Source: Onstottus_B arcticum | GTDB taxonomy: Bacteria; Acidobacteriota; Blastocatellia; UBA7656 | Length of the DNA stretch: 64,000 nucleotides | Assembly: GCA_038040485.1 (NCBI GenBank) | Contig: JBBPIE010000037.1 | Location: forward strand, 1-64,000 | Direction: 5' to 3' | Shown here: one piece after another, positions 8,495 through 19,800 of the stretch | Position numbering within the stretch: position 1 is the stretch's first letter | Layout of the letters: every line of letters starts with the position of its first letter | Made by a program: the position numbers and the translations under genes | Notes under the pieces: model-generated | Database searches by the model: none | What the model saw: the letters and a program-made list of their open reading frames with translations, nothing else | What the model was told of the DNA's origin: nothing

Positions 8495-8530
8495 GTTCAA
8501 TGAGTCGTCCCGTGTCCTGATTCTCAATTC

Positions 8531-9631
8531 CTAAAGCGTGCGAGAAGAGCGATTCGCGGCTGACGAGCGGCCCGGGTCCCCAACACGCTGAAACAGCCGC
8601 GCGATGTAGTCCACGATTGCGATCAGCCGGTCGTATTCCAGCCGCGTCGGCCCGACCACTCCGATGCTCCCGGCCTCGCCGCCGCCGGAATAAAAGCAAG
8701 GCGAGGCGATCACCGTGCAATCGCTAAGACCGAGAAAGTTGTTCTCGCTTCCTATGCGGACGGCGACTGCTTCACGCTCGGCGCTTTGTATGCACTCGTT
8801 CAATATCTTTACGATCCGGCTCTTCTCTTCAAACATCTTGAACAGCGCCCGCATCCGCTCGGTGTCCGCGAAGTCTGTCTTCGAAATAATGTTCGAAGCG
8901 CCTTCGATAAAAACGCCGGGCTGATCTCCATCCTGGAGGCTCTTGCTGCAAAGCATCACCGCGTTGCGCAGGAACTTGTCGTAAAGCGCTTTCTCTTCTG
9001 TCATCCGCCGCAACAGCTCATCGCGAATCTCCGCAAGCGTCCATCCGCCGAAGTTCTCCGCCAGATACCGCCCGGTCGAATTCAACTCGTCCTGAGTGAA
9101 CTCTTCATCGACTCGTATCACCCTGTCCTGCACGCGGCCGCCGCTGGAAACAGTGATGACCAGTATCCGCGAGTCCGGCAGCTTCAAAAACTCCACGTGG
9201 TGGAGTATGTCTCTCGTGATCGAGGGCGACACGACGATGCCGACGTTGTTCGACAACTGAGAAAGCAACTGGCTCGTGCGTTCCATCAATAAGTAGGGGC
9301 TTGCGAGCGAGTCTTCGTCGAGCAGCCGCTCTTCGATTCGCGCCGCGTCCGCCCGGGAGAGTCTGGTCGTCGCCACCGAGTGGTCCACGTAGTATCGATA
9401 GCCCTTGTCAGTCGGCATACGGCCCGCCGAAGTGTGCGGGTGGGTCAAGAATCCTTCTTCCTCGAGCTCGGCGCAGATGTTTCGGATCGTAGCGGACGAC
9501 AAGCGTTCGCTCGATTGCTGCGCGAGCGCAAAGGACCCGACCGGCTGACCTGTCGCTACGTGAGCGCGCACGATGGCAGCTAGTATCTCCCTCTTGCGGT
9601 CATCAAACTTGTAACCGCTCTTCTTAGTCAT
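8531..9631 (-). CDS. hrcA: Heat-inducible transcription repressor HrcA
   Basis: 366 residues, slightly long but within range. HrcA is the repressor that binds CIRCE operators and controls class I heat-shock genes. An N-terminal winged-helix domain is visible (DDRKREILAAIVRAHVATG; SSATIRNICAELEEEGFL; HPHTSAGRMPTDKGYRYYVD), followed by the GAF-like dimerisation domain. The C-terminal signatures are GSENNFLGLSDCTVI and GVVGPTRLEYDRLIAIVDYI. It is the first gene of the operon, which is the usual place. The frame extends upstream to 9688, but ATG 9631 matches the family N-terminus. I could not find a CIRCE inverted repeat upstream, so autoregulation is not supported by the visible sequence. Confidence 0.94.
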   Translation of the reverse strand: MTKKSGYKFDDRKREILAAIVRAHVATGQPVGSFALAQQSSERLSSATIRNICAELEEEGFLTHPHTSAGRMPTDKGYRYYVDHSVATTRLSRADAARIEERLLDEDSLASPYLLMERTSQLLSQLSNNVGIVVSPSITRDILHHVEFLKLPDSRILVITVSSGGRVQDRVIRVDEEFTQDELNSTGRYLAENFGGWTLAEIRDELLRRMTEEKALYDKFLRNAVMLCSKSLQDGDQPGVFIEGASNIISKTDFADTERMRALFKMFEEKSRIVKILNECIQSAEREAVAVRIGSENNFLGLSDCTVIASPCFYSGGGEAGSIGVVGPTRLEYDRLIAIVDYIARLFQRVGDPGRSSAANRSSRTL

Positions 9632-9675
9632 AAAATTCTTAGCAGGGGGGCAAAGCCCGAATGGAAGTCGAGCCC

Positions 9676-9704
9676 AAAGTAGCATCAACGCCCAACCCTG
9701 TCAA
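9676..9704 (-). promoter_or_regulatory. Sigma70-type promoter of the hrcA-grpE-dnaK-dnaJ operon
   Basis: On the minus strand TTGACA (9699-9704) and TACTTT (9676-9681) are 17 bp apart, about 45 bp before the hrcA start. This is a near-consensus vegetative promoter. No CIRCE-like TTAGCACTC inverted repeat overlaps it. Confidence 0.65.
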
Positions 9705-10036
9705 TAATATTGCCTTGCTAGGCTTGCGCGGCGCAAGCTCCGAGTCGTTTCCAGGTAATCGCATCTTGACGGATGTCTTGGGCAGCGTCGTTGATTCGTC
9801 GGAAGTGACTTGCGGGCAGGTAAGAGATCACGCCACCGAGCTTCATCGGTGGCTCTTCAGATGCTACGCACCGGACCCTTTAGCGACCCAGAGCGCCTAT
9901 CAGTGAGTCAACTACCATCACGAGGATGAATAGGGCCGAGGCGAACTGATAGACACGTCGGTCGGCCGGCGCAAGGAGGTGAGCCATCGCCAACACGAGA
10001 GCACCAAGCGGTAAGGCAAATCCTTGGCCGGGGATC
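9705..10036. other. Intergenic region, nothing recognised
   Basis: About 330 bp between the operon promoter and the stop of the next minus-strand gene. Short open frames are present but lack homology, ribosome-binding sites or codon-use support. No repeat or RNA motif was recognised. Confidence 0.5.
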
Positions 10037-11209
10037 TCATTGGCCGAGAACCAAGATACCGTGTCCCACGCTTATCCAGATCCTCCCCATTTTATCCTCA
10101 GCAATAGCGTTAACACCGTAAACGGGCGGCGCGCTGTTTGCGTCGCCCAACATTTTCCACTTATTTTCTTTTTCGAGAAAGATGACCAACCCTCCATCAG
10201 CGGTACCAACCATACACTGACCAAGCTTATCCTGGTAAATGGCCTTGATTTCCCGTGGCTGGACCTGAGGGAAATACGTCTTCAGATCGTATGATTGCCA
10301 GAGATGCTTCATACCAGAATAGACGGATAGATGGCCTTGTTGATCGGCAAACCACAGTCGTCGCTGCCGGTCTTCATAAATAAGTCGTACGTCAAACAAT
10401 TCTCCAAGCGGAAAAAGTGTCCATGCATTCTTGTTTGGCTCGAATCGTATGATGGCCTTTTTGCTACCTAACCATACACTTCCATCGCTAGCTTGTAAGC
10501 CGCAATAGATCGTTGACAACAACTCGTTTGCATATCTTCCAGTCTTTTCCCTCCCTGGGTCCTTCACTATAGATGAGCGCTCCATAGATGATCGTTCCCG
10601 CTGATCGGTGTACCTGCTTGCCAGCGCGGTGTAAGCGTCTTGAACATTTTCAGGGGGGCTAACCGGAGAGGACCACTCACTCCCATCAAATGCAGTTAGG
10701 CCTGCGTCTGTTACAAACCACAAGCGGTCGTCTTTGCCAGCGAACATTACGCTATTATCTGCGGGTATGGCTGCAGGGGGGTGTAGCTCGTCAGCATTGT
10801 GCCAGTTACGGCCATCGAAAAACTTCACTTCGGAACGCAATGACTTTAGCCATATCCTGCCGAGTTTATCCTGACAGATCGTCTTGACGGACCTAAAAAA
10901 CTTCTCGTCGGAATCCCGCCCGAAATCAAACCACATATCGCGCTTTTCGTCATACGTGTACAATCCCAACAGCGAGCCTACCCAAAATACACCTTTCCGC
11001 TCCTGAATGATTACGCTAGCGCTGTCGATGAACAATCGGCTCTGTTTTCCCCCATGGTCGACCTTTCGGTAGAATCTCAAAATCCGATGATTTGCGAAAT
11101 ACCCCCATCCCTCGTTACCGGGCACTGAGATGGCAGGCGAACCGGAAGACGCCAAACATGACAGCACAAGGGCGCAGGCCGCAATGACTCTGATGACAAG
11201 GTAAATCAT
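10037..11209 (-). CDS. Secreted two-component-regulator-type beta-propeller protein
   Basis: About 390 residues. A signal peptide (MIYLVIRVIAACALVLSCLA) is followed by repeated blades of the Reg_prop type, each with a W-x-G/S core: GVFWVGSLLGLYTYDEK, GRIWLKSLRSEV, DDRLWFVTDAGLTAFDG, GSVWLGSKKAIIRFEPN, RRLWFADQQGHLSVY, GRIWISVGHGILVLGQ. These are the periplasmic sensor propellers of hybrid histidine kinases, but here no kinase or transmembrane region follows, so this is a stand-alone propeller. The start is TTG 11215 or ATG 11209. It is the next gene downstream of the RHS gene on the same strand, 113 bp after it; whether it is functionally linked (for example as a partner or immunity-like protein) is unknown. 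Confidence 0.7.
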   Translation of the reverse strand: MIYLVIRVIAACALVLSCLASSGSPAISVPGNEGWGYFANHRILRFYRKVDHGGKQSRLFIDSASVIIQERKGVFWVGSLLGLYTYDEKRDMWFDFGRDSDEKFFRSVKTICQDKLGRIWLKSLRSEVKFFDGRNWHNADELHPPAAIPADNSVMFAGKDDRLWFVTDAGLTAFDGSEWSSPVSPPENVQDAYTALASRYTDQRERSSMERSSIVKDPGREKTGRYANELLSTIYCGLQASDGSVWLGSKKAIIRFEPNKNAWTLFPLGELFDVRLIYEDRQRRLWFADQQGHLSVYSGMKHLWQSYDLKTYFPQVQPREIKAIYQDKLGQCMVGTADGGLVIFLEKENKWKMLGDANSAPPVYGVNAIAEDKMGRIWISVGHGILVLGQ

Positions 11210-11322
11210 CGTCAATCTTTGCCGAGTAGAGGCACAATCAGGTTTGAGAGCCAGGGTGGCCGGGAAAACTTAGCAACGGCATCGCTGTTTTCTTCAAACC
11301 TTCCCACCTGTCCTTGAGTTCA

Positions 11323-14300
11323 TTAAACCTGTCTTTTCGCGCCCCCTTTAAGGTTACACTTCTTCAAGTTTTCAATGCTCGCCCCTATTGAATTGGACAG
11401 TGCCACTCCTTCTTGAAACGACTCATCGAGGGTGTCCAGCAAGAGCGATGGAATCTCGCCACGATGACTCTTAAGCCAACGCCGCATATCCGCTCTTATG
11501 CTATCGGCCTCGCTCGACAGGTCCTCGGCTGGAGGATTGGAGAAATTGCCGACCGCCGCAGTGATTTGCTCGGAAAACCGATGACTGAGATCCAACGACT
11601 CCTCATCACCTAGTGAAAGGGCAATTCCCTTCAAGTTGCCGTCTCGGGAGTCAAGCAGTTGGCGCAGCTTCGAGCTTGCCCCACTTAGTACCTCACCCTC
11701 TAACTTATCTAGCTCCTTATTGACGTTCTCTCGCGAGCAATCGAATCTCTCCCGTGGCAGAGGTCGTGGTGTTTGACCGCCTCCCACCCAGTGACAGACC
11801 AAAGTGGGTAAGGGTGTGTACCAGTTCTCGCCAGTCCAAATCGACCAATGGAAGACAGTCTCGCAGTCCTCCCACTGCAAGCCTAGCGGGTCCGTCAAGT
11901 CTATCGGGTTATTAGCGGCATGAGTATACCGGTTCAGGCTCTGGGGATTGCTTATCGCCATCGGCATCGGATCGACCCGATTGAATCGTCCGACACTCTG
12001 GTTGTACTGCCTGTTCACAGCATAATCAGTCCCAGTCTCGTCCCGTTCATAACTCGTGAAATGATGCTTCTCCTGTGTGCCGCTCTCCCCGAAGTCTTCT
12101 CCAAACGGGAAATGCGCTTGCCTGCCTGAGACGTTTCCGCTTGTGTCCAGCGTCATCCTCACGCTCAATCGGTCGCTCAGAAACAATTGAGTCACCAGGC
12201 CCGCAACCTTTGCGATCATTCGGCGGCCGGAATAAACATAATCCGCAATTGAGGCTCCGGTATCTCCGTTGTGCTCGGCGATCACCTGCGACGCTAGCCA
12301 GATGTAGTGCGTTGTCGCGCCGCCCGTCACTTTCTTGTAGCGCTGATTCGAAGCGTCGTATGCGTAAGTCGCCGTCGCTCCGCTGTCCACGCTCACCATT
12401 CGATTCTCCGCGTCGTACGTATAAGCGTGCACTCCGTCGTTTGTCACATTTCCCGCCGCATCATATGAGTAGTTGGCAGTGACGCCCGAGGTCGTCACGC
12501 TGGTCAGCCTGTTGGTCGGCACGCCGCCGCTTTGTTGGAGCACGACGTTCTGAATCTGAGTGCCTCCGCTCACCGAGTTCCACATGCCGGTGCGATTGCC
12601 CCAGCGGTCGTACGCGAATCTGCGCTGAGGCGATAATCCGTTGCTCGCCTGATTCGAAGTCACAAGCCGCCCGACAACATCGTAGGTGTAACTCGCGGTC
12701 TCAGTTGTCGTGGTGTCAGGACATCCCTTACACGGTATCGCGCCCATTGTCCCGCTGATCGTCATCAACTGACCCGCGTTGCCGGCCGTTGAGCCTGCTC
12801 CCATCTGACCGGCTGAAGCTTGATAGCCGTAGGTCAGGTTCATCAACCCGTTGGCCGCGCCGCCGCTCTTCGTGGCTGTCTGACTGGTCAACTGCATTCG
12901 ATTCGCGTCGTAGACGTAGCTCTCGCGTCGTAGACGTAGCTCTCGGTCACTCCGTTTCCGAGCGCTGTCGCTGTCAATTGGCCGATTCCATTGTAAGTCA
13001 CGCTTGTTAGATAAGAACCAACCGACGTTAGCCGGCCTTTGTTGTCGTGCCCGAAGTTGATCACTCGACCCGAAGGATAGGTCATCTGTGTCTGCTGATT
13101 CGCCGTGTTGTATTGGAAGCTCGTCGAGTAGTTGCGCCCGTCCATCGTCCGCGTAACCGATGAGACGCGCTTGTTCGAGTCGTAAGCATAGCCCTCCGAG
13201 TAGCTGCCGGCGACGGCGATCGAGAGAAGCAGCCCTTTGGTCTCACTGCCGTTAACGTTGTCGTAGTTGAAAGTCACAGTCGGCGTTGCCGCGACGCCGG
13301 AAGCGCCGCTTGTGTTGTAGCCGACGCTCGTCATTCGGTGAAGCGAGTCGTATCCGTAAGTTGTGATCACCCCGCGCGCGTCCTGCTTTGTCGCGGCCGC
13401 GCCCCAATCTGTGTACGTGTACTTCGCCGACCACATCGTTCCAGTTCCGTCGTTGATCGTTGCGGTCATCTCGGGGATGCGCTCGAACAAGAGACGGCCT
13501 TCAGCGTCGTACTTGAACGCGCGGGTCTGGTTGCCCTGGTTGATCAGCGTCAGCCGATCGGCGATGTCGTATGTGTAGCTGGTCTCCTGCGTCAGTGCGC
13601 CTGTCGAGACATCCTGCTCTGTTACTTTGATCAATCGCCCAAGACCATCCGACTCACGCTTGAGCTTGCGATTCACTTGATCGGTGACGGTCATTATGTT
13701 TGCACCGTTGTATGCGGTTTGAACTGTATTCCCTCCGGGCAACGTGACCAGCGTCGTCCGGCCGAGTTGATCGTACTGATAGGTCGTCACCGGCCCCGGC
13801 GTCCCGCCTTGCGGAAACGGATTGGTCTGCGTCAGCAGATGGCCCATGTTGTCGTAGGAGTAATTCATCTGGGCACCAATGGCGTCAACCGATTGCGTCA
13901 TCTGGCCCCACCCGTCGTAGACCGCTGTCTGGGTCAGCGTCTTGTTCACTCCGCCGTCGCTGTAGGTGATGCTCTTTGAAGTGGGTTCGGACCACGCGTT
14001 GTAAACGTTCGTTCCGGCCGCGCCGGTCGGAGCAGTAAAACCAGTAGGGTTCTGCTGCGAGTCGTAAGCGAAACTCGCCGTCTGATTGTTTGGATTGGTT
14101 TCACTTACGGCAGCCAGAGTATTGAAATCATATGCCGCTGAGCTGGTCAGGCTGATCTGCGCGGGATTGCCGGTCGTAGTCTGCGAAGCCCTCGACCAGT
14201 ACGTCGCTTCGTTCATCGTGAAGCTCTTCTCATTACAGCAAGACACCTGGGCCTTTGTGACGTTGCCGAAAATGTCCAGTTTGCTGTTGCGAGTCACGCC

Positions 14301-16589
14301 GCCGCCTGAAAGATCGCTATAGCCTACTACTCCGGTCATGTTCCCGCGCACACCGTAGCCGGCGCCGTAACTGCTCAGATGCCCCGGCGGGAAAGCCGCG
14401 CCTCCATAGTTCTCTATTCCGGCCATCGCGCCGTAGTTGTCGTAGTCATAAGCGGTCCTGCCGACCAGCACGTCGTCGCCGTCGTTCGTGTTCTGCAAAG
14501 CGTCAAACACTTCGACCATCGTGATTCGGTTTCGAATGTACGCGCTCAAGTACGGCTCCCAGTTTATGTAAGAATAATGCGTTCGCCTTCGCACCTTCCA
14601 CAGTCCGCCGATCTTATAGCCGTACTCGCGCTGATTCGTCACGTTGCCGTACTGATCGTAATCGAAGTCGAACTTTATCTGCTGGCCAGTCTCATCGTAG
14701 CTGGTCAGCGACTGTATCGCGGGCGAGCCTCCAGGATCGGTCGTCAGAGTGGTGACCGTTTTGGTAAGGGTCGCGTTGCTCGAGCTCTTAAGCTCGCGAT
14801 CAGCGCCCGACAGCACGAGCTTCGTCCCGTCTGGTCTAGTGATGCTATTGGAGGCATAGGTGTACACGGCGTTTGGGCTCTCGGTCCGTTGTGTGAAACT
14901 CGGACCGCCGTACAACTCCTCGCCTCCGAGGGGATAGTTGTAGGTCACAGTCGCGTTCCCGCCCGCGCTGGCGAGCGAAATGTTGTAGATCATCCCGTAG
15001 CCCGAATAGCTGAACTGATAGGTCGGCCGCTGAGGAATCGTCACACTGCTAACCGCGGCAAAACTCGCGGGCGCGTTTTCGACGATGATCTCGTTCTGGA
15101 AATTATGATTCATCGTCACGGTCTGATAGCCGAAGGTAACTCCGCCGGTCGGTGTTCTGATCGAAGTCAGACGGGTGCTGCCCGGAGGCGCGGGCCACTC
15201 GCCGTAGTTAAACGATATGACGCGCCCAAGCGTGTCGACGATGTAGTTGATGGCGATCCCAGGAAAGTTCGTCTCCCACTTGTAAGCGACTTGAATGTAG
15301 TTGCCGTTGGTGTCGGTGATCTGAGTCGGCAGCAATCGATTGTTGACCTTCCCAATCGTCACAGTCGTCCCGTCGTTGTAGAAGAGCGTCCCGCCGTCAG
15401 CCGCGTTGCCGACGTACGTGATGTGCGAGCCGTCCGTTGTCTGAAGCGTATTCGAGCCATAGTCGGTCCCGACTCCCAGCGAGCGCCGGGTGCCGTTCGG
15501 CTCGATGAGCATGAAGCTGTGCCACGAAACGAGATTGCCGTCGACGTAGCCGTTGTAATAAACGATCCGCCCAAAGCCTAGCGAGAAACCGGGACTGGGC
15601 CAACTCTGGATCGGGTCAAACACGTAGGTTGTGCCTCCCGGGCCCGAATACGCGCCCCATTGATTGCTGTTGTAGTAGGCAGTGAGACTTGTCGCCATGC
15701 CTCGTCCGCCAAGATTGACCAACGGGATCGGCAATTCAAAGTTGCTGCCGGGCATCACCGGACCCAGCCGCGTCTCTTCAAGCGCGGTAAACGGCGGTGT
15801 GCCTACATGTGATAGCCACGTCGCGCTGGGGAAGTCGCCCGGCGAGTTGCCTTGCGCATGAGCAGTCGGCGCAAGTTTATCAAGCAGCGAAGGCAGCGCT
15901 TCCAAAAAGCCTGACGGCCCGGTTGCCGCTTCGCTCAAGCTGTCCTGATCGACGCGCCACTCGTTATCGGTTTGCATTCGCCGGCGGGTCGGTCTTATCA
16001 ACACGGGGGCCGACTGAGATGCAGTAGCCGTGCGACAAGTGACCCGAACCAATCCGGGCTGACGCAACGTTGCGTGTCCTGCCTCGTCAATCTCAAGCTT
16101 GCTAGTATCCGAAGACTCCCAATCGAACTTTGCTCCGTGGGCCGGTTGACGATCAGCGCCGATGCCCATACCGGTGAAAGTTACTTGGTCGCCAACGTAA
16201 CCGACGAGCTTGTGCGGGCTCACGCGGACGGATGCGACTGACCCATTGCGCTCAGCCAAAGTCTGAGGCCGCTGGGGAGTTGCCACAAACCAGAGAAGCG
16301 CCTTGATGATCAATGGAAGGTAACTGACCGGCCCGCCAGAAAACTCAACGCCGGTGTACGCCCTAACTGCCAGACTCCGACCCCCGAAAGCTCCAGGCCA
16401 TATTCCGAGGCTCGATATGATCAGGAAAACCAGCGCTCTTCTGCGAACGCGCCCGGCAAAGCATCTGAGGTCACTACATGCAACGCGCTTCGATGACGTG
16501 GCCTTCGCGAGGCGTACTTGAGTGTTGCTCTGGTGGATTGAGAATTGGAAAGCGGGTTTGCGGAAGCGAAGCCTGAAAGTTGGGAGCAT
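11323..16589 (-). pseudogene. RHS/YD-repeat secreted protein gene, split by a 20-bp tandem duplication
   Basis: One long RHS gene in two frames: residues 1-1233 from ATG 16589 end in a frameshifted tail at 12888, and the rest continues from 12897 to 11323. The break is a perfect 20-bp duplication (12903-12922, 12923-12942). Removing one copy gives 5247 bases, a continuous frame of 1748 codons reading TESYVYDANRMQLTSQ across the join. The start is fixed by GGAGG six bases upstream. The N-terminus has a hydrophobic export segment and an Ig-like (BIG2-type) domain near residues 120-210, then many YD repeats (TYDYDNYGA, YEYDQLGR-like units). The RHS core end is near 11900 (PMAISNPQSLNRYTHAANNP, then DLTDPLGL), followed by a unique tip of about 180 residues. 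Such proteins form a shell that encloses a toxic or adhesive tip. The downstream half has its own ATG. Confidence 0.88.
12903..12942. repeat. 20-bp tandem duplication that frameshifts the RHS gene
   Basis: Two adjacent identical 20-mers (12903-12922 and 12923-12942). The match continues three bases further, typical of slippage. The unit encodes part of the SYVYDAN segment of a YD repeat. Since 20 is not a multiple of three, it shifts the reading frame. Confidence 0.92.
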
Positions 16590-16737
16590 GTGGAACCTCC
16601 TCCGAGCTGATGCGCGTCTCGCCTTAGATGTTGGCGAGCACTCAGCGAAACGGACGGTCATCCCACTTCGAACTCTGATTCAGTTTGCAATTCTTTGGGC
16701 GTGACGCCCACAGGACTGGAACGAAAAATACGGGCCG

Positions 16738-16766
16738 ATGATACGGCAGGCGTGTTTTGGTGTCAA
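16738..16766 (-). promoter_or_regulatory. Sigma70-type promoter of the RHS gene
   Basis: On the minus strand TTGACA (16761-16766) and TATCAT (16738-16743) are separated by 17 bp, about 150 bp upstream of the RHS start. AT-rich sequence (AAATATTT) lies just upstream of the -35, resembling an UP element. Confidence 0.6.
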
Positions 16767-16862
16767 GAAATATTTTTCTCTTCAACTAGAGATGTCTCTT
16801 GCTTGACCGCTAGGTACGAGGTATGGGATGTGAAACCTGATGCCGCGTAGACTGAGGATCAG

Positions 16863-19800
16863 TCACGGAAGATCATCATCGCCGGTGTTGCGATTCTTCT
16901 TCCCGCGCTTGCGGCCGCCTTGTCCGCCTCCAAGCTGCGAGAACTGGTCAGTCCCATAACTCCCAAGCCCCGCAAGCGTGAACGTAAACGAAAACGCGCT
17001 CTCGTTCCGAAGCCCCGCTTTGAACGTGTTGTAGTTGAACTGCACGCCGCAACAATCCCAGCCCCATCCGATGTAGCTGCGCGAGTTCCTCAGCCGGCCC
17101 TTCGATATCTCGGCGTCCGTTATGAACCGGTCGGTGAGGTCGTAGCCGATCCGTGTCCCTCCGTAAACCCCGTTCAACTCGTCTCCGTACTGGACCGTCG
17201 TCGTTATTTGGTTTCCTGGAAACGTGCCGGGCTCAAAGCTATTCGGCTGAAGCTCGATTCGACGCGACAAATAATAGCTGGCCGACAATCTGAGCTTCTC
17301 TCTTCTAACGCCGCCGCTGACCGTGACATCGCGCACGCCGCTCTCTGCGTCCACATCCATCCTTATGTCTCCGTAGACCGACGACAGCGGACGATAGCGA
17401 ATAGCTATGTTTACCGGAGAGAAGCTGCGCGCGCGGCCGCCGAAGGTGAAACCCGAAAGAGTGTTAATGGGAAAGAACTGGTTGCGCTGTCCTTCGACCA
17501 ACGCGCCGCCAAAATCGCGGTCGAAGAAATACTTCTGCGCGACCTTCACGGAAAGGAACTCGTAAGCCTGCGGAGGCGAATCCTCGTTGCTCGCGTCCGC
17601 CGCATCCTCCTCTGCCTGGCTTGCGTACTTCGCTTTATCTTTCTGGTTGTTCTGATTGCCCTCGCCCGGCCGGTTCAACTCCTCGGGTGTGCCCGTTTCA
17701 AGCTGTGGTTTCTTCTTCTCCTGCGATTGTGGTGAATCGGGTTTGGCGCCGTCCTTCGAGGCGGGCGGTGTTTCGTCTAGCGGTTTGTCAGGAGCTTCTT
17801 GCTTTGTTGCCGCAGGCGTTGGAGGTTGTTCAGCGCTCGCTTCAGGCTTCTGCTTTTTGCCTGATTTCGCGCCTTTTTTCTTCTTGCCGCGATCGTCGTC
17901 GTCTCGTTCGGGCGTGACCGGTTTCATCTGACTCGGCTGGCCTCGAAGTCTCCGCTTGCGCTTGCCCGTGAGGTCCGAAGCCGATGTCGTCGTGTAAAAC
18001 CGATTGACCACCGCGTACTCGAATTCGTTCGTGTTAGCCACCGCGTCTCGCTCGTCGAACCGAATGATCTGGTTGAATTCTTCGCCGATACCCCTGATCA
18101 AGCGGTAAGTAATGTAAGGCTCAATCAAATGCTTGAAGCGCGAAGTTCCATCGTCGTTCGTGAATGTCTTCTCGAGCGAGGGCGGCCTCACATCGACCGC
18201 CAGCTCGCCGTAGTGGCGCGAAAGGTTCTCCGGAATGATCGGATCGAACGCCATCCGGTCGAACAGCCTGACCGCGCCGTTGAATAGCGGATTGAGCGGG
18301 TCGAGCCGCGGATCGGCGGGATCAAACGTAAACTTCGCCGAGTCGAACTGAGGGACTCGCGGATCAATGCTGGCCGTGTACAACGTCTGGCGAAATGAGA
18401 GGCTGGGCGTCACTGCAAACCCCGCGAAGGTCGCAAGCGGCACGGTTATCTTTGGCTGAAGATCAAATCGCTGCACAGCGCCGGGAGTGTCCACGACGAC
18501 GTTGCCGTCAACCGTCTCTTTGCGTTTCAGCGCGCCGAGGCTCGAGTCGAACGAAAAATAGACCGGCAGCCTATCGATGATCCGCCTGGGAAAGATGGTC
18601 GTATCGATTTCAGGAGCCTGGCGCACTCCTACATCGACGTTGTTGCCGCTGCCCGCTGCCGCAAGCGGGTCTCGCGCTGGCGCGAACAACGTAGTCGTCT
18701 CGTTCGTCGCGAGAAGATTGAAGCTGAAGTTACCGGTGTTGTTGTTCGCGAAGAAGGTCGATTGACGCCGCGGGTCGATAACCTGGGTTATATCGTCCGA
18801 AAACACTTGCCGAAACTCAAGACTGCTCACAAGCGAGACGCTTCCAACCGCAAGCCACCCGTGCGGCAAATACTGCACAGCATCTCCGACAAACGCTGTC
18901 CCGCCCTGATTGTCGCCCGGCGGTCCAAACAAACGGTCTTTGACCGTAAACACTCCGAGCCGCAAATACGACCTGTCGTCGGTCTGCGCCCGAAACTCCG
19001 CGCCCAAACCGATGCCTCGCTGCGTGTAGATGTCGCCCCGAAAAGTTATGTCCGCGGAATCGCCGAGGGTCTGGTAGTAGGCCATCTTCAGCGTGCGCCC
19101 CTTCTGGTTCGAGGTCCCGGTGCTTGGCAGAAGAATCCCGGATTTGCGCTCCTTCTTTGTGGCCGGTATCCACGTATAAGGCAGCACGAACACCGGCAGG
19201 GTTTTCACCCGCAACACCGAGTCGTGAAGCGTAACGCGGTCGCCCATCTTCAACTCGGCTCGCTTCGCGCTGAAGTGCCATTTGGGAACGACGTCTTCAC
19301 ACGCGGTTATCACCGCGTTGTACATCTCATAAGTCAGCGGTCCCGTCTTCTCGACCCGATCGGCGGTGAAGTAGATATACTCGCCGGTCTCGGTTCGGTC
19401 GGTGAACCCGGTCGTTTCCCAGAAGGTCCCCTTGCGCGAAGTCATGTTTATCTCCGCGCGGCGGGCGGTGACTCGCTGGTCGGGGCCTTGATCGAAGATA
19501 ACGTTTCCCTCGGCGACCACATCGCCGGTCGTGGCGTTATAGGTAGCGCGGTCGGCTTGCAGCTTCATGTCGTCGAGGGTCACGATCACATAGCCTTCAT
19601 AGATCCACAGGTCGCCGTTTTTCTGTTGCTTGTCGCCGACGATTTCGACCGTGTCGCCGGCGAACTTCGAGTCCCTGTCCTTTGCCGTGTTCGGTTGCTC
19701 GGGTTTTGCTTCGTTTGCAGCGTCGGCTTTGCGGGCGCGTCTCGCCTTTCGCTTTTCGGCTTTGTCTTGGGTCTGGGTCTGCTGCGGTTCTTGCCCGGGG

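Noticed and set aside
9661..9906. An 81-codon open frame upstream of hrcA
   Set aside because: It overlaps the operon promoter, has no recognisable family and no ribosome-binding site.
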